The position numbers were made by a program, and so were the translations under genes. From the NCBI GenBank assembly GCA_040437565.1, contig JBDOQK010000004.1, positions 62,001 through 126,000 of the forward strand: DNA of 64,000 nt, read 5' to 3'. Positions within the stretch are counted from its first letter, which is position 1; every line of letters begins with the position of its first letter. This document shows, one piece after another, positions 30,621 to 41,742 of the stretch. The stretch comes from Albugo candida. Taxonomy: Eukaryota; Oomycota; Peronosporomycetes; Albuginales. The notes below the pieces were generated by a model. It made no database searches, was not told the origin of the DNA, and saw only the letters and a program-made list of their open reading frames with translations.

Positions 30621-33617
30621 TTATTTCGATTCCATGTCGCTAAAAACTTGTGTTCGACGCGCTCTCCGTGCGAGTAAAGCGAGTGCGTTCAAATCCGTTA
30701 TCTTCTGCAATTGACATGGCCAAGAGATTCGTCCACGCGTAGAATTCTCTTCTCTAGCATCCCATTCCAATGGTAGCATCAGTCTTTGTAGGCTACGCAT
30801 CTCAATGAGCAAGGAAGCGTGTAACCTCGTAATCAAATCAAGATCTGCCTTCTCCGATGTGGCAACATTCCAACAGATATGAAAAGCCCCCGGATGCGCT
30901 TGCAAAATCAATTGTATGCACCAAATCAAACTAGACCACGACGTCCATAGACTCAACATGACGAATTGACGCCGAATTATTATGTATTCGACCACACCTT
31001 TTAACTCTTCGACTCGAACTTTGAGCATATCAGACGGGAAAATAGTCCTGAGGTTGCACCCCTTTGATACTAATAGGAGTGGGGTCCAAACCGATGAGGC
31101 AAGAGGACAAGACAGTTTAGGCTTTGGTCGATGGAGAAATTGAGCAGGATGGAGTGTTATACATCCAACAAAGCATGAATCATGAGAGGGTAGGAACTCT
31201 AGTGGATGGGTACGAGTATACATATGATCGCCACATTCGGTTTCGGTAGATGCATGTAGATGAATCCCCACGATTACTTTTCCGAGGTTTGGTACCGTGG
31301 AATTCCATACGACAGGGACCTTCCAATCAACAGAGAAATTTGCGCTTTTGGATGCAGCAAGTGTTTGAATAGATGACACAGAATACGAATTTGCTGGTAT
31401 CTTGCTGCCATTTTGGTTGCAGGTAGAGCAGGAAGTGCAAATTGTGACAAATGCTTGGGTGAGGCTGACGCTTGAACCATTACGTATTTCAAGCTGAAGA
31501 GAAATCGTACTTTGAGATGGGTCGAAAAGCGTGATGCTATGGCTGATGATTGCGAACACTTCATAGCTGTGATTTCCAGCAGCCTTACTACCCAAATCAG
31601 CATGCATCGGTACTGTATCAACGGGTTGAGGCTTTCTTCTCATGCCTTCACGCGCCTGAGCATCCACACTAATCACTTGTATCATAGACGCTTTATGGCT
31701 GCCAAGTGAAAGCCTGCGGTATGGAATGTTTTCAAGCAGTATTCTACTCAACGTCATTTTCTTCCCTTGGAGTGTCTTCTGGGTGTCGTTATACTGATCA
31801 ATCAAGAGGCTGTTCATATGTGCCACGAGATTCAATTTATCTCGAACGACAGATTCCGTACGCTCGAGTTCTCTTTTGCCTAATTCAACACGGATTTCCA
31901 AAGAGCGAAGTAGGTTGGCTAGCTGTTGGGTATCCTGTCGGAGCTTATCGCCAAAGGTAGCAGGAAGGTGGGTTGATTTGTTCTTATTGAGATATTTCTC
32001 CACGCGACGTACATGAAGCGGTAGCAATGGGACGTCTTGACTCGACTCGATTTTCCGTAATTGCCGAACAGTATCCGCATCGTCCTCGAATGTTCGCTTC
32101 AAAATAACTTTTTTACAGGTCAGATGGAACGCATCCCATCCGCTTTGCTCCTGAAGTGACATTACAATTGCATGATGAAATTTCTCGACGACAAAATCGC
32201 TTAAAGAGATGTTTTTCTCTCGGACGACATTGGAGAGGATGATTTGAATCGATTCAGGATCCAAATGACAAGTGAAAATCTCACCAACATACTCGAAATG
32301 TTGAGATAAACGAAGCCGCAACAGTTTCTTATGGCTTCGTTCGATGAACACGATGAAGCAAGATGCTGCTATATCGGAACAGTATACTGCACATACAATT
32401 GCGCCGGACTCTTCATCCAATGAGCTTCTGTGAGCTAGCATGATACTACACTCGAAAAAGTGAGAAATCTATTCATATATATCAAATCGTTTGCAAGACT
32501 TACATATCTCGTGGAGTTGCTAGAAGGTCCGAGGATGCACAGAGAACGTTATTCTGGTAGAGCTTCAGTCTATTGTGAGTTGTACCGACCATCATATACT
32601 CGTCCGGTCCAGGGAAGGAACACGTTTGCGTGAACGGAGAAAAGCTTTCGATTTTATTTTTTGGGGCGATGAAAGCACAGGTGACTTGCTCTTGTCCTTT
32701 ACGACCGCAATACTCATTGAGCCAGTGTTCACCACAGCGATTCCCTGAATTCGATTTTCCCGTGTTCTTTGCAATACACAAGCGGGTCCAAAAGTGATAA
32801 TTGTCCGCTCCATCCGAACAGATCGACGTATTCTGCGTCGATGAACTCGATAATATAATATGTGCCAAAATATAATCAGAATCTTCTAAATAATGAAAGC
32901 GTTGGCATGAAAATTCCGTCCGTCTAAAACTTCCATCGTCCAGACGCATCTTGCTCCATGAGGCCGGAGGTGATATTTTCTCTGTCAATACGATCTCAAA
33001 AGGGAGATTATCATCCATCGATGCATGCACCACGTGAATGGCTTCGGAAGCATAATCAAAAATCACAAGGAATGGACCATCCAAAAGTATCATTTGCAAT
33101 GTCGATGCGGTGGCGTTGTTCGACTCAAGTGTTAGTGTAGAGTATAATTCTACTTTCCATGACTCTCCTCCTTGTTGTGGACTCCACGTTTTCATCAAGA
33201 TGTAAAAATATAAACTTGTACTACTATGTGATTGTGAGATACCGTCGCTATTCCCATAGCTTGCATCATGTGGCTGGGCAAGAACGATCAAAGGAAGCTC
33301 CCTACAGTCGAAACTATTTGCACCAGATGACACAGAAATATAGCGTACTTTCCATACATTGAGATTGATTCCACAAAAACTTTCTTTACAGTTTTTATTT
33401 CCATCGATTCACTCGCGTCGTGTTGAAAGGGATACGTTCGTTTGTGCTCCTTGAGTTTTACTTTGCCTTTTCTCGATGCTTTGTCCACGTTCACATCATC
33501 TCCATCAAACGCATGCAACAAATGACGTACTTCGAGTTCGATAGTACCATCGGACGCAGAAATGCGAAGAGAAGCGATGCAAGGCATCCCATCGGATAGG
33601 AAGCTCCATGCCGTCAT
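30621..33617 (-). CDS. Large protein resembling Fanconi anaemia FANCB
   Basis: Three exons: 33617-33349, 33313-32504 and 32445-30621, with GT-AG introns of 35 and 58 nt. Both junctions restore one frame ('SMYGN' to 'FDCRELPLIVLAQP', and 'LLATPRD' to 'IIMLAHRSS'). The product is about 960 residues. The N-terminal half looks like a beta-propeller ('LLDGPFLVIFDYASEAIHVV', 'DYILAHIILSSS', 'EYMMVGTTHNRLKLYQNNVL'), then comes a charged helical region ('LRSLEIRVELGKRELERTES'), and a beta-rich C-terminal part follows. This layout and several strings recall FANCB of the Fanconi core complex, which acts in interstrand crosslink repair; human FANCB is 859 residues. A strongly conserved motif is not available, so the assignment is tentative. 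The gene is divergent from the hydrolase gene at 33.9 kb. Confidence 0.55.
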
Positions 33618-33924
33618 TTAGCCTAATTTAGGGAGAACCACNNNNNNNNNNNNNNNNNNNNNNNNNNNNNNNNNNNNNNNNNNNNNNNNNNNNNNNNNNN
33701 NNNNNNNNNNNNNNNNNNNNNNNNNNNNNNNNNNNNNNNNNCGATGGTACTATCGAACTCGAAGTACCATCGGACGCAGAAATGCGAAGAGAAGCGATGC
33801 AAGGCATCCCATCGGATAGGAAGCTCCATGCCGTCATTTAGCTTAATTTAGGGAGAACCACATAAAGCTAAGCGAATTGGACCGTTTATTATGTGGTTTC
33901 ATTCCGAAGCGCCATTTTGTATCA

Positions 33925-36130
33925 ATGCAGCGCTCCTCCAATGCAAAATGGCGCTCCAGTAAAACCCGGATATTTTTCCTTCTCTGCTTATCACCGTTTC
34001 TATTGATTGCTTTGTTTATTTGGTGGGCATTGGGACGGCTTCTGACGCTCTCCTCTTGGATCGTGGGAGCGACATTCATTACGCTTTCGTGGGTTCTGTA
34101 TTTTCTACAGCTACCGTCTCAAGCGCTCCTTTTAGTCGACCTGCCTATCACCATCACTGTAATTATGCTCGCGTGGATCTTTCTACTCCCTCAGCATCTT
34201 TTGCACGTCACTCGAAACACAGGCTACAAATTTCTGATTCGCGCAAGCGTTTGGATGGTGTTATTGGCGTACTCTCTTGCGCGCCGATGGACAGTTGCCA
34301 ATCCATCCGATCAAACTGTAGCAATACTGAACGTATATGTCTTTCTTACGTCCATTTTTCCATTGTGGCATTTGATCACAGATCTTCGATTGTGGGTTCC
34401 TGCCAATGAAATTGATTTGGAGATAGCGGAACGGAATATTTATGAACAACACATCCAAAGTGAGTATCGTGTCAAGACAGTTGCTGGACTTGGAACGGTT
34501 CATGTGCCTTATTGTGGAGACGACAACTCAAATCCGTCATGTTTGGTGCTTCTTCACGGGTATCTTGCCGGAAATGCCTTTTGGGCTGCGGTGAGGTTGC
34601 AGGAATGCATGCATTCCNNNNNNNNNNNNNNNNNNNNNNNNNNNNNNNNNNNNNNNNNNNNNNNNNNNNNNNNNNNNNNNNNNNNNNNNNNNNNNNNNNN
34701 NNNNNNNNNNNNNNNNNTGTGGGTTCCTGCCAATGAAATTGATTTGGAGATAGCGGAACGGAATATTTATGAACAACACATCCAAAGTGAGTATCGTGTC
34801 AAGACAGTTGCTGGACTTGGAACGGTTCATGTGCCTTATTGTGGAGACGACAACTCAAATCCGTCATGTTTGGTGCTTCTTCACGGGTATCTTGCCGGAA
34901 ATGCCTTTTGGGCTGCGGTGAGGTTGCAGGAATGCATGCATTCCATCGCATACGTCTGATCAATTTTTTCGGGTAGAGTCTCCAAGAACTGGCTAAGTCT
35001 TATGATCTGGTGTGGTGTGCAAGGATTCATTCTCTGACGTACTGACTTGACATGTGTTTGATGCAGTATGCAGTCGAATGGAAGGGTGTTGGACGCTCTG
35101 TACGTGCTCGGTACCGCCCAAAAAATGTAAGACATCAGCAGTTCATTCGGGTTATGAATGTAAATATACTGCGTCTATCAGCATGACGAAGCGGACAACT
35201 TCTTCGTAGAATCATTGGAAGAATGGAGGAAAACACTTGAGGTACGATATAAAGAGAACGATTAAGTGAATGGTCTTGATGAGGGCGTTTTCGTAGATGG
35301 ATCGCTTTATTTTGTGCGGTCATTCCATGGGAGTAATTGATAATAGTTTTGTCACCTATGCCGGACGACGTAACGCTGATATGTTGTTAGGGAATATATG
35401 CGACACACTATGCAGCAAAATATGGACGTCATATTGAGCAACTTTTGCTTGTATCACCAGCCGGAGTGAATCCATCGACCTATGTTGGTAATAAGAAATT
35501 TCCATTGCTATATCGCGTCGCGAAGATGTTGCATTTGACCCCAATGGTACGTAGTCATCCGCGATGTTGCCTCATGCTGCACAAGCTAACTATACGCCTT
35601 TATAAGTGGATCATTCGCTTTGTTGGGCCGTTTGGACAGCGATTAACGCGAGCAGCCATGCGCAGACGAATTTCACTAACAGCCACAACAAACGTCATTC
35701 GATGTGGTGACATGAACTTCGACGACATCACCTCGTATTCGTACCATAATTGGGCTCTGAAAGCTTCGACCGATATTGCCATCTACACGCATCTTCATCC
35801 AGTACGATTGTTCAATTCGACTTCTCCGTCTCAACCTTGCTTGTATTTTCTCTGCAGGACATGAATGCCCACCATGGTCCTATCTGCGACAGTTTCGGTC
35901 ATAAGAAGATTAAGATCCCTGTCATCTTCATCTATGGCGGAGGAGACGACTGGATGAATCCTAGTTTCGGGGAGCAGCTTGTTCAGCGCTTGGAAAAAAC
36001 GCAGTACGCAAAGTTCCACCTTGTTCCATATGCAGGTCACCAAGTTTTTATGGACAATCCAAAAGATTTCAATCGCATTGTGATCGATTCGATACAAGAG
36101 TGCAGGAATACTTTGACACAAAATGCGTGA
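33925..36130 (+). CDS. ABHD4/5-type alpha/beta hydrolase with multi-pass N-terminus
   Basis: Multi-exon gene; the best start is ATG 33925 (an upstream TTG is also in frame). The first 180 residues hold about five hydrophobic segments. They precede an alpha/beta-hydrolase domain with 'CLVLLHGYLAGNAFWAA' (oxyanion strand), 'YAVEWKGVGRSVRARY', 'FILCGHSMGGIYATHYAAKY' (nucleophile elbow), 'LLVSPAGVNPSTY', 'VIFIYGGGDDWMNP' (acid region) and 'VPYAGHQVFMDNP' (His). Introns of about 40-60 nt separate these and were placed by restoring the motifs. The elbow has Ser (GHSMG), as in ABHD4, not the Asn of ABHD5, so the enzyme should be catalytically competent as a lysophospholipase or acyltransferase. A perfect 227 bp repeat flanks the N gap at 34618-34717. 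The membrane-embedded N-terminus is unusual for this family. Confidence 0.8.
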
Positions 36131-36160
36131 ACGATTGCGTTTATCTCGTACTGACGTAAA

Positions 36161-36625
36161 CTAATCGTAAATTCCATTGTAAAATTGAAGAAGCTCTTGA
36201 CGCTTTTTCTCGTACTGGAGATCTGCAGCTGATTGTTTAATTTTTCGCTTGATTTTCTTACCTGAAATTGCACTTCGTAGCGTTTCCAAATTGGATGAGC
36301 AATTGGAATCGGATGATTCATTTCCCGTCTTTCTGAGCACCCGCTTTTTTTTCTTCCTTTTGGACTTTGATTTGCGCTCTTTTCCTTCTTTTTCATGCTG
36401 CATGGGCAAGATTGCTCATGTTTAAAGAGATGGAGTCAACGTGTCCGAACCTACCTTCTTTCGATGTAAACGCTTCGATTCGAGACTATCCTTGCAAGAG
36501 GACCGCCGGAATGAGCAATGATCTTTTTCTATGGAGTATCTTGAACGCCGCGAATGCTTCTGTCCTTCGCTGTAAGTGCGCGAATTTGGTGACCGAGAAC
36601 GCTTCTTTCCTATCCGCGACGCCAT
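36161..36625 (-). CDS. Small Arg/Ser- and Lys-rich protein, probably nuclear
   Basis: Two exons joined by a 57 nt GT-AG intron: 'MASRIGKKRSRSPNSRTYSE' through 'ESKRLHRKK', then 'HEKEGKERKSKSKRKKKKRV' through 'QYEKKRQELLQFYNGIYD' (about 135 residues). The RS-like N-terminus and lysine tracts suggest a nuclear RNA-processing protein of the FAM133/SREK1IP1 sort, but that is composition only. A 22 bp repeat (36614-36635 and 36736-36757) surrounds the N gap next to the start codon, so the start is present on both sides. The gene is convergent with the hydrolase and divergent from the V-ATPase C gene, whose start is about 230 bp away (about 100 bp after discounting the gap). Confidence 0.5.
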
Positions 36626-36851
36626 TTGAACGTACNNNNNNNNNNNNNNNNNNNNNNNNNNNNNNNNNNNNNNNNNNNNNNNNNNNNNNNNNNNNNNNNN
36701 NNNNNNNNNNNNNNNNNNNNNNNNNNNNNNNNNNNCCGCGACGCCATTTGAACGTACCGTACCTAACAAAAACATTCGGCTCCTTTTGGATCTTTCAATT
36801 GCGATTCATTCACAGCACATTTTTCGCGATCAATTGACGTTAACATTTTCA

Positions 36852-39021
36852 ATGAGTCACTGGCTTGTTTCTGTGCCTAATGAAAAAAATCGGTCATCGG
36901 AAACAACCTTCCTTGAACTGAAGGCAGAAACCGCTTCATCTCGTCACAATTACGCCAGTAATATGTAGTTTTATCCGATTGTCATTTGCCCATTTGCAAG
37001 CTCTACTGATGTTTTAAATCAGCATGTTGCCGCATGGAATTACCCTCCGACTTACTCGTTGGAACTTTGGACTCACTGATGGTACCCATGCAAATAGCGT
37101 GAGCTCTTTGTTTGATACTCAGCATCGTTAGGCTCTCAGTGACGAGCTGCAGCGCGTCGATATGATTGTCGAAGGCATGGTCCGTAAGATCGAAAGGCAA
37201 TTCCAGGAACTTCACGATAAAGATCAATCGCTCACTGTGGACGGAGGTTTGGTAGAATGATTATATTTGATACAAGTATGCTCACTGGGTTTAGTATAGT
37301 TCCTGTGGATCGTTACTTAGACTACTTTCAATGGGATGAAGCAAAGCATCCTCATCGTCGACCGCTTCCTGAAATTGTCAGCATCATTCAGAACGTATGG
37401 CTTGCTGAAAATCAAATTATCATTTATGATTGATTGATCGTGCTCTCATCGTAGTCACTTGGAAAAGTGGAAGACGAAATCAAGCAGTTGAGCTCACGCT
37501 ATTCGGAGAAGAAGCAGTTATTGGCGCAGTTGCAGCGCAAAAAGGGGTATTTTTTTGCATCACAGCTTAAATACCGTCAGAATTGACACTTCTCGCATTT
37601 GCAGCGGAAATTTACTCGTGGCGAATTTAAACGACATACTGACACCGGAAGTTGTGTCTTCAAGCGATTTTATCAATACAGATTATCTTCAGANNNNNNN
37701 NNNNNNNNNNNNNNNNNNNNNNNNNNNNNNNNNNNNNNNNNNNNNNNNNNNNNNNNNNNNNNNNNNNNNNNNNNNNNNNNNNNNNNNNNNNNNTATATTT
37801 GATACAAGTATGCTCACTGGGTTTAGTATAGTTCCTGTGGATCGTTACTTAGACTACTTTCAATGGGATGAAGCAAAGCATCCTCATCGTCGACCGCTTC
37901 CTGAAATTGTCAGCATCATCCAGAACGTATGGCTTGCTGAAAATCAAATCGTCATCGATGATTGATCTTGCTCTCATCGTAGTCACTTGGAAAAGTGGAA
38001 GACGAAATCAAGCAGTTGAGCTCACGCTATTCGGAGAAGAAGCAGTTATTGGCGCAGTTGCAGCGCAAAAAGGGGTATTTTTTGCATCACAGCTTAAATA
38101 CCGCCAGAATTGACACTTCTCGCATTTGCAGCGGAAATTTACTCGTGGCGAATCTAAACGACATACTGACACCGGAAGTTGTGTCTTCAAGCGATTTTAT
38201 CAATACAGATTATCTTCAGACATTGGTGGTCGTAGTACCAAAGTAAGCTCGTTTCTGTTTGCAAAAAGTGTGCAGTCGCTGAAAGATTACTACTCATTAG
38301 GAATTTGGAAGAGCAATGGAACACAGAATATCACAAAATTGGTGAAAGCATCGTGGAGTACGCACCAGAAGGCTCACGAGAACCTGTTCGCGGTTCACCA
38401 GTAGTCCCTAATTCCAGTCGCAAGATATACGCAGAAGGCGATACGATGCTGTACACTGTCACCATACTGAAAGGAAAGTATCAGCGTGGTCATGTAGATC
38501 CAGCAGGTGACTTTGAGCAAGGAAGTGTCGTTGATTATGTGGAAGATTTCAAATCACGAGCTCGTGAGAAACGATTCATCGTTCGTGAATTTAATTTCGA
38601 TTCTACGTCACACGCGTCCAACGAAGAAGCCATCTCCCAATTGGAAGCGGAAGTCGACCGACTTCGTATCGGGCTGATTCGCTGGTGCAAAGCGCATTTT
38701 GGAGAAACTTTCATAGCATGGATGCATATAAAGGTTATACGAGTATTCGTGGAGTCAGTTCTCCGATACGGTCTTCCAGTCAACTTTGTAGTCATCTTGT
38801 ATCATGTAAACTTTCTGCTGCCTGTGGTCGTCCACTGTTTACAGTGTCTCTGTTAGCCGCATCACGGAAAAGAGAAGAAACTGAAGAATGCCTTGAACAA
38901 GAAATACGCATATCTTCAGCCCAAGCAGTTTTCAGAAATGGAAGAAAGCGGCTCTGGCACCGCTCAAGAATTTTATTCTTACGTCATAAACGCATTCACT
39001 CCGCTTTCGACGGATTCTTAA
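36852..39021 (+). CDS. VMA5: V-type H+-ATPase subunit C
   Basis: Exons include 36852-36957, 37023-37098, 37140-37246 and 37300-onward, with the 3' part at 38,2xx-39021. Each splice restores the family sequence: 'MSHWLVSVPNEKNRSSETTF', 'LPSDLLVGTLDSLM', 'DELQRVDMIVEGMVRKIERQ', 'VPVDRYLDYFQWDEAKHP', 'GNLLVANLNDIL', 'YLQTLVVVVPK', 'SRAREKRFIVREFNFD', 'FIAWMHIKVIRVFVESVLRY' then 'GLPVNF', and the last exon from about 38,857 ending 'VINAFTPLSTDS'. Subunit C is the reversible clamp between the V1 peripheral stalk and the Vo ring. The N gap at 37694-37793 is flanked by near-identical copies (37262-37693 and 37794-38220) of three exons, so the true gene has one. The differences are intronic or synonymous. 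The frame at 38305-38856 includes intron sequence after 'GLPVNF'. Confidence 0.93.
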
Positions 39022-39279
39022 GACATTTGATTGCTTATTAATCGTACATTTTCTCCAATCACAATATGAATCAATTTGTTTTATCCAATGATCTATCCTG
39101 CTAGAGGCAAATTGATTGTATTGTCAAACCGCTGGACGAAAGAATGGTCAAAACGACCNNNNNNNNNNNNNNNNNNNNNNNNNNNNNNNNNNNNNNNNNN
39201 NNNNNNNNNNNNNNNNNNNNNNNNNNNNNNNNNNNNNNNNNNNNNNNNNNNNNNNNNNGTCAAACCGCTGGACGAAAGA

Positions 39280-40490
39280 ATGGTCAAAACGACCGACATT
39301 GCGAAAAAAGCCTGCATTCGAGCGGTTCCTGGTTTCTTCGGCCACACCATTCGTCCTGGACAAGAACTTGTATGGGAAAACAACGCGGATGAATTTTGCT
39401 TGCAATTAAGCTCGGCAGCATTAGGCAGCAAAGTCGAAATGGGTCGCACGACGCTATACGCATTTGCAAAGGACACCCGCGTCGCTCTTTGCACACTCAG
39501 TCCACAAATAAACGAACAGTGGAATGTGAATCATACTTTCACGTCATTCGACGGAGAAATAAGCTTTTCTTGTGACGGTGTTAATGAGATTCATTTAACA
39601 GGATTCATCGATGTTCAAGATGGCGAGGAAGAAGAATCCGAAGGTGACGATGAATATGACGAGGATGATGACGGTGATGATGAAGGCGAAATGGTTATTA
39701 TAGGAGATGCACCATCTGAAGAAGAGAGCGACAATGAGTCTATACTGGTGGAAGCAAGCGAAGAACGCTTTGAAATACTAGAGGAGCATCGACACGATGA
39801 TGATTCTGCCACGCAGACCAAAAATACGCCAGAAAAGCCGAAGGAAAGGACACCAAAGAAGGCAGTAGATAGCAAAATTACGAAGACGGACAGCGCTCAA
39901 AGTATTGCATCGCCACCAAGTACAAGCAAAGCCAAAGCTGGTAAAACTACATCTGCTCAGAAAAATATGACCACTCCGCAAATGGAGCGCTCTAAAGGAG
40001 CTCATATGACCAGCTCTCAAAAAAAAAAGGCAGGTCAAACTCCACAAACGCCAAGTTCGGGTCAGAAACGTCACGCAACTGAATCATTGGAGGTACCAAA
40101 GAAAAGTCAGCGTGTTGTCAAAGGCGTTCAAGTCGTGGATCAGTAAGTCATTGTACACAATATCAATCCTCTTCTATATTCAATGCTTATCGTTGTAGAG
40201 CCATAGGCAAGGGGCCAGCTATCCAGAAAGGCAAGCAAGTACGTGTTCTTTACAAAGGACGGCTTGAGAATGGTGAACAGTTTGATGCAGCAATGAATCG
40301 GAAAAGTCCATTCACATTCCGCCATGGTGTCGGTGATGTCATCAAAGGTATGGATTTCGGTATTGAAGGAATGCGATCCGGAGGAAAACGAACGATCACC
40401 ATCCCACCGCACTTGGGATATGGCCGCTCGGGCGCTCCGCCTAAAATCCCGCGAAACGCGACACTCGTATTTGATATTGAGCTACTTTAG
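39280..40490 (+). CDS. Nucleoplasmin-like FKBP (nuclear FKBP39/53 type)
   Basis: An N-terminal nucleoplasmin-like domain ('FFGHTIRPGQELVWENNADE', 'LCTLSPQ') is followed by a highly acidic tract (about 120-165), a long Lys/Ser/Thr-rich basic linker, and a C-terminal FKBP domain ('RVLYKGRLENGEQFDAAM', 'FRHGVGDVIKGMDFGIEGM', 'GGKRTITIPPHLGYG', 'GAPPKIPRNATLVFDIELL'). One 59 nt intron near 40,143-40,199 joins linker to FKBP. These proteins are nuclear prolyl isomerases that chaperone histones. The N gap at 39159-39258 is flanked by a 36 bp repeat. The first in-frame ATG after it is used as start, but the frame is open upstream across the repeat to an acceptor-like 'ctag' at about 39104, so a short first exon (possibly ATG 39066) may exist. 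Confidence 0.88.
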
Positions 40491-40750
40491 TTAAAGTCAA
40501 ATAAGTCTACTAGAAAACTATGTTTGAAAGTTGCGAATGTTTAGCCTTTAGCCCGATCAATTGTAGAGATACACTGCGTACATGATACAATCCACACGAT
40601 CATGGAGATGAGCCCGAGTACAGATCTAGCAGCCCCGTTTCCAGCGATTATTTGTAGCGGTCTATAAACGGCTCAGCGTGTATTTTTAACAAAACACCAG
40701 TGGCATAAACGCTTACGAGCTCTCAAAGCACAATTCTCTAATTGTCAGAG

Positions 40751-41623
40751 ATGCCGGTTGCTGCTTCTTCGACCGTGGTGACGGGTTTATGCGTCGGACT
40801 CGTTACTTCTCTACTCACGTATAATGTGTTAACGCGACGAAGTGCATTGGCAACGACGTCCAGAGGCAAGAATTGTAACCATGAACACAAAAGGAAAGAA
40901 TGCAAGCGCTCGGATGGCGACGACTTGCAGGCTCTGAGTGATGTTCCGGTGCAAAAACGCCCAAGACTGTACGCCTCCATTGAAGAATTGACGTACGGAA
41001 TGGATGCTGTTGCGTTGGTCAGTGGACGAGTACAATCACACGAGACTCCGAGCCGGATTGCCAATATCGAAAGAAACTTTTTATTATCTCCGAGTCACCT
41101 TGCAACCATTCACGAGGTCACGGACAGCGACATAACCTCTGATGATGAGGCTCAGCATCGTAAACCCCGCTCTCCTTTCTTTGAAAATGCGGAATCGAAG
41201 CAGGAATCGCGTCATGTTGTCAGCGATCGGAAGGATTCACTCAGCTTGGACTTATCTTCCGCATGTGAACTCTCATCTTCATTGCCGCCAAGCCCATTCA
41301 AAAGCATGAAAAAGATTCGAAAGAAGAAGTTGATGTATCGAGTAAAAGGCTCCGATGATTCGAGTCAAATGTACCCAGCGTTTGACCGCATGCGACGACG
41401 TCGTTGTCGAAAATTACACACTAAAAGTTCAAGGCAGATCACTAACGAAAACACTCCGCTTTTTTGTCATATATTTGGAAACAACGACAAAACGATCGAT
41501 CGCTTTGAAATTGAAAAGCATTCTATGAAGCAGAATGAAAAAGCTCAATGCGCTTCCAAAAGTCCGCATATTCAGCGAAGAGTAGAGCTTGTTATCGCGC
41601 CAAATAGCGTCAAATCTGCATAA
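40751..41623 (+). CDS. Unknown protein with hydrophobic N-terminus and basic, Ser-rich body
   Basis: Single-exon protein of 290 residues from ATG 40751 ('MPVAASSTVVTGLCVGLVTS'); residues 5-28 are hydrophobic and could anchor it in a membrane or act as a signal peptide. The rest is charged and probably disordered: 'KRKECKRSDGD', 'DSDITSDDEAQHRKPRSP', 'SACELSSSLPPSPFKSMKKI' then 'RKKK', and 'RRRRCRKLH'. I recognise no family. The Ser/Pro-flanked basic clusters look like kinase sites next to nuclear-localisation-like motifs. The gene lies 260 bp after the FKBP gene on the same strand and converges on the 41.7 kb gene. Confidence 0.6.
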   Translation: MPVAASSTVVTGLCVGLVTSLLTYNVLTRRSALATTSRGKNCNHEHKRKECKRSDGDDLQALSDVPVQKRPRLYASIEELTYGMDAVALVSGRVQSHETPSRIANIERNFLLSPSHLATIHEVTDSDITSDDEAQHRKPRSPFFENAESKQESRHVVSDRKDSLSLDLSSACELSSSLPPSPFKSMKKIRKKKLMYRVKGSDDSSQMYPAFDRMRRRRCRKLHTKSSRQITNENTPLFCHIFGNNDKTIDRFEIEKHSMKQNEKAQCASKSPHIQRRVELVIAPNSVKSA

Positions 41624-41742
41624 GTAGAGGAAGCGATACGAAATGAGTTTACGATTATTGGTCGTTGGTAAGATCAATACTCTATTTCATGCAGTATTAT
41701 ACATTAAGGTTTGAAAACAAATCAATTATCAAATCTCGATTT

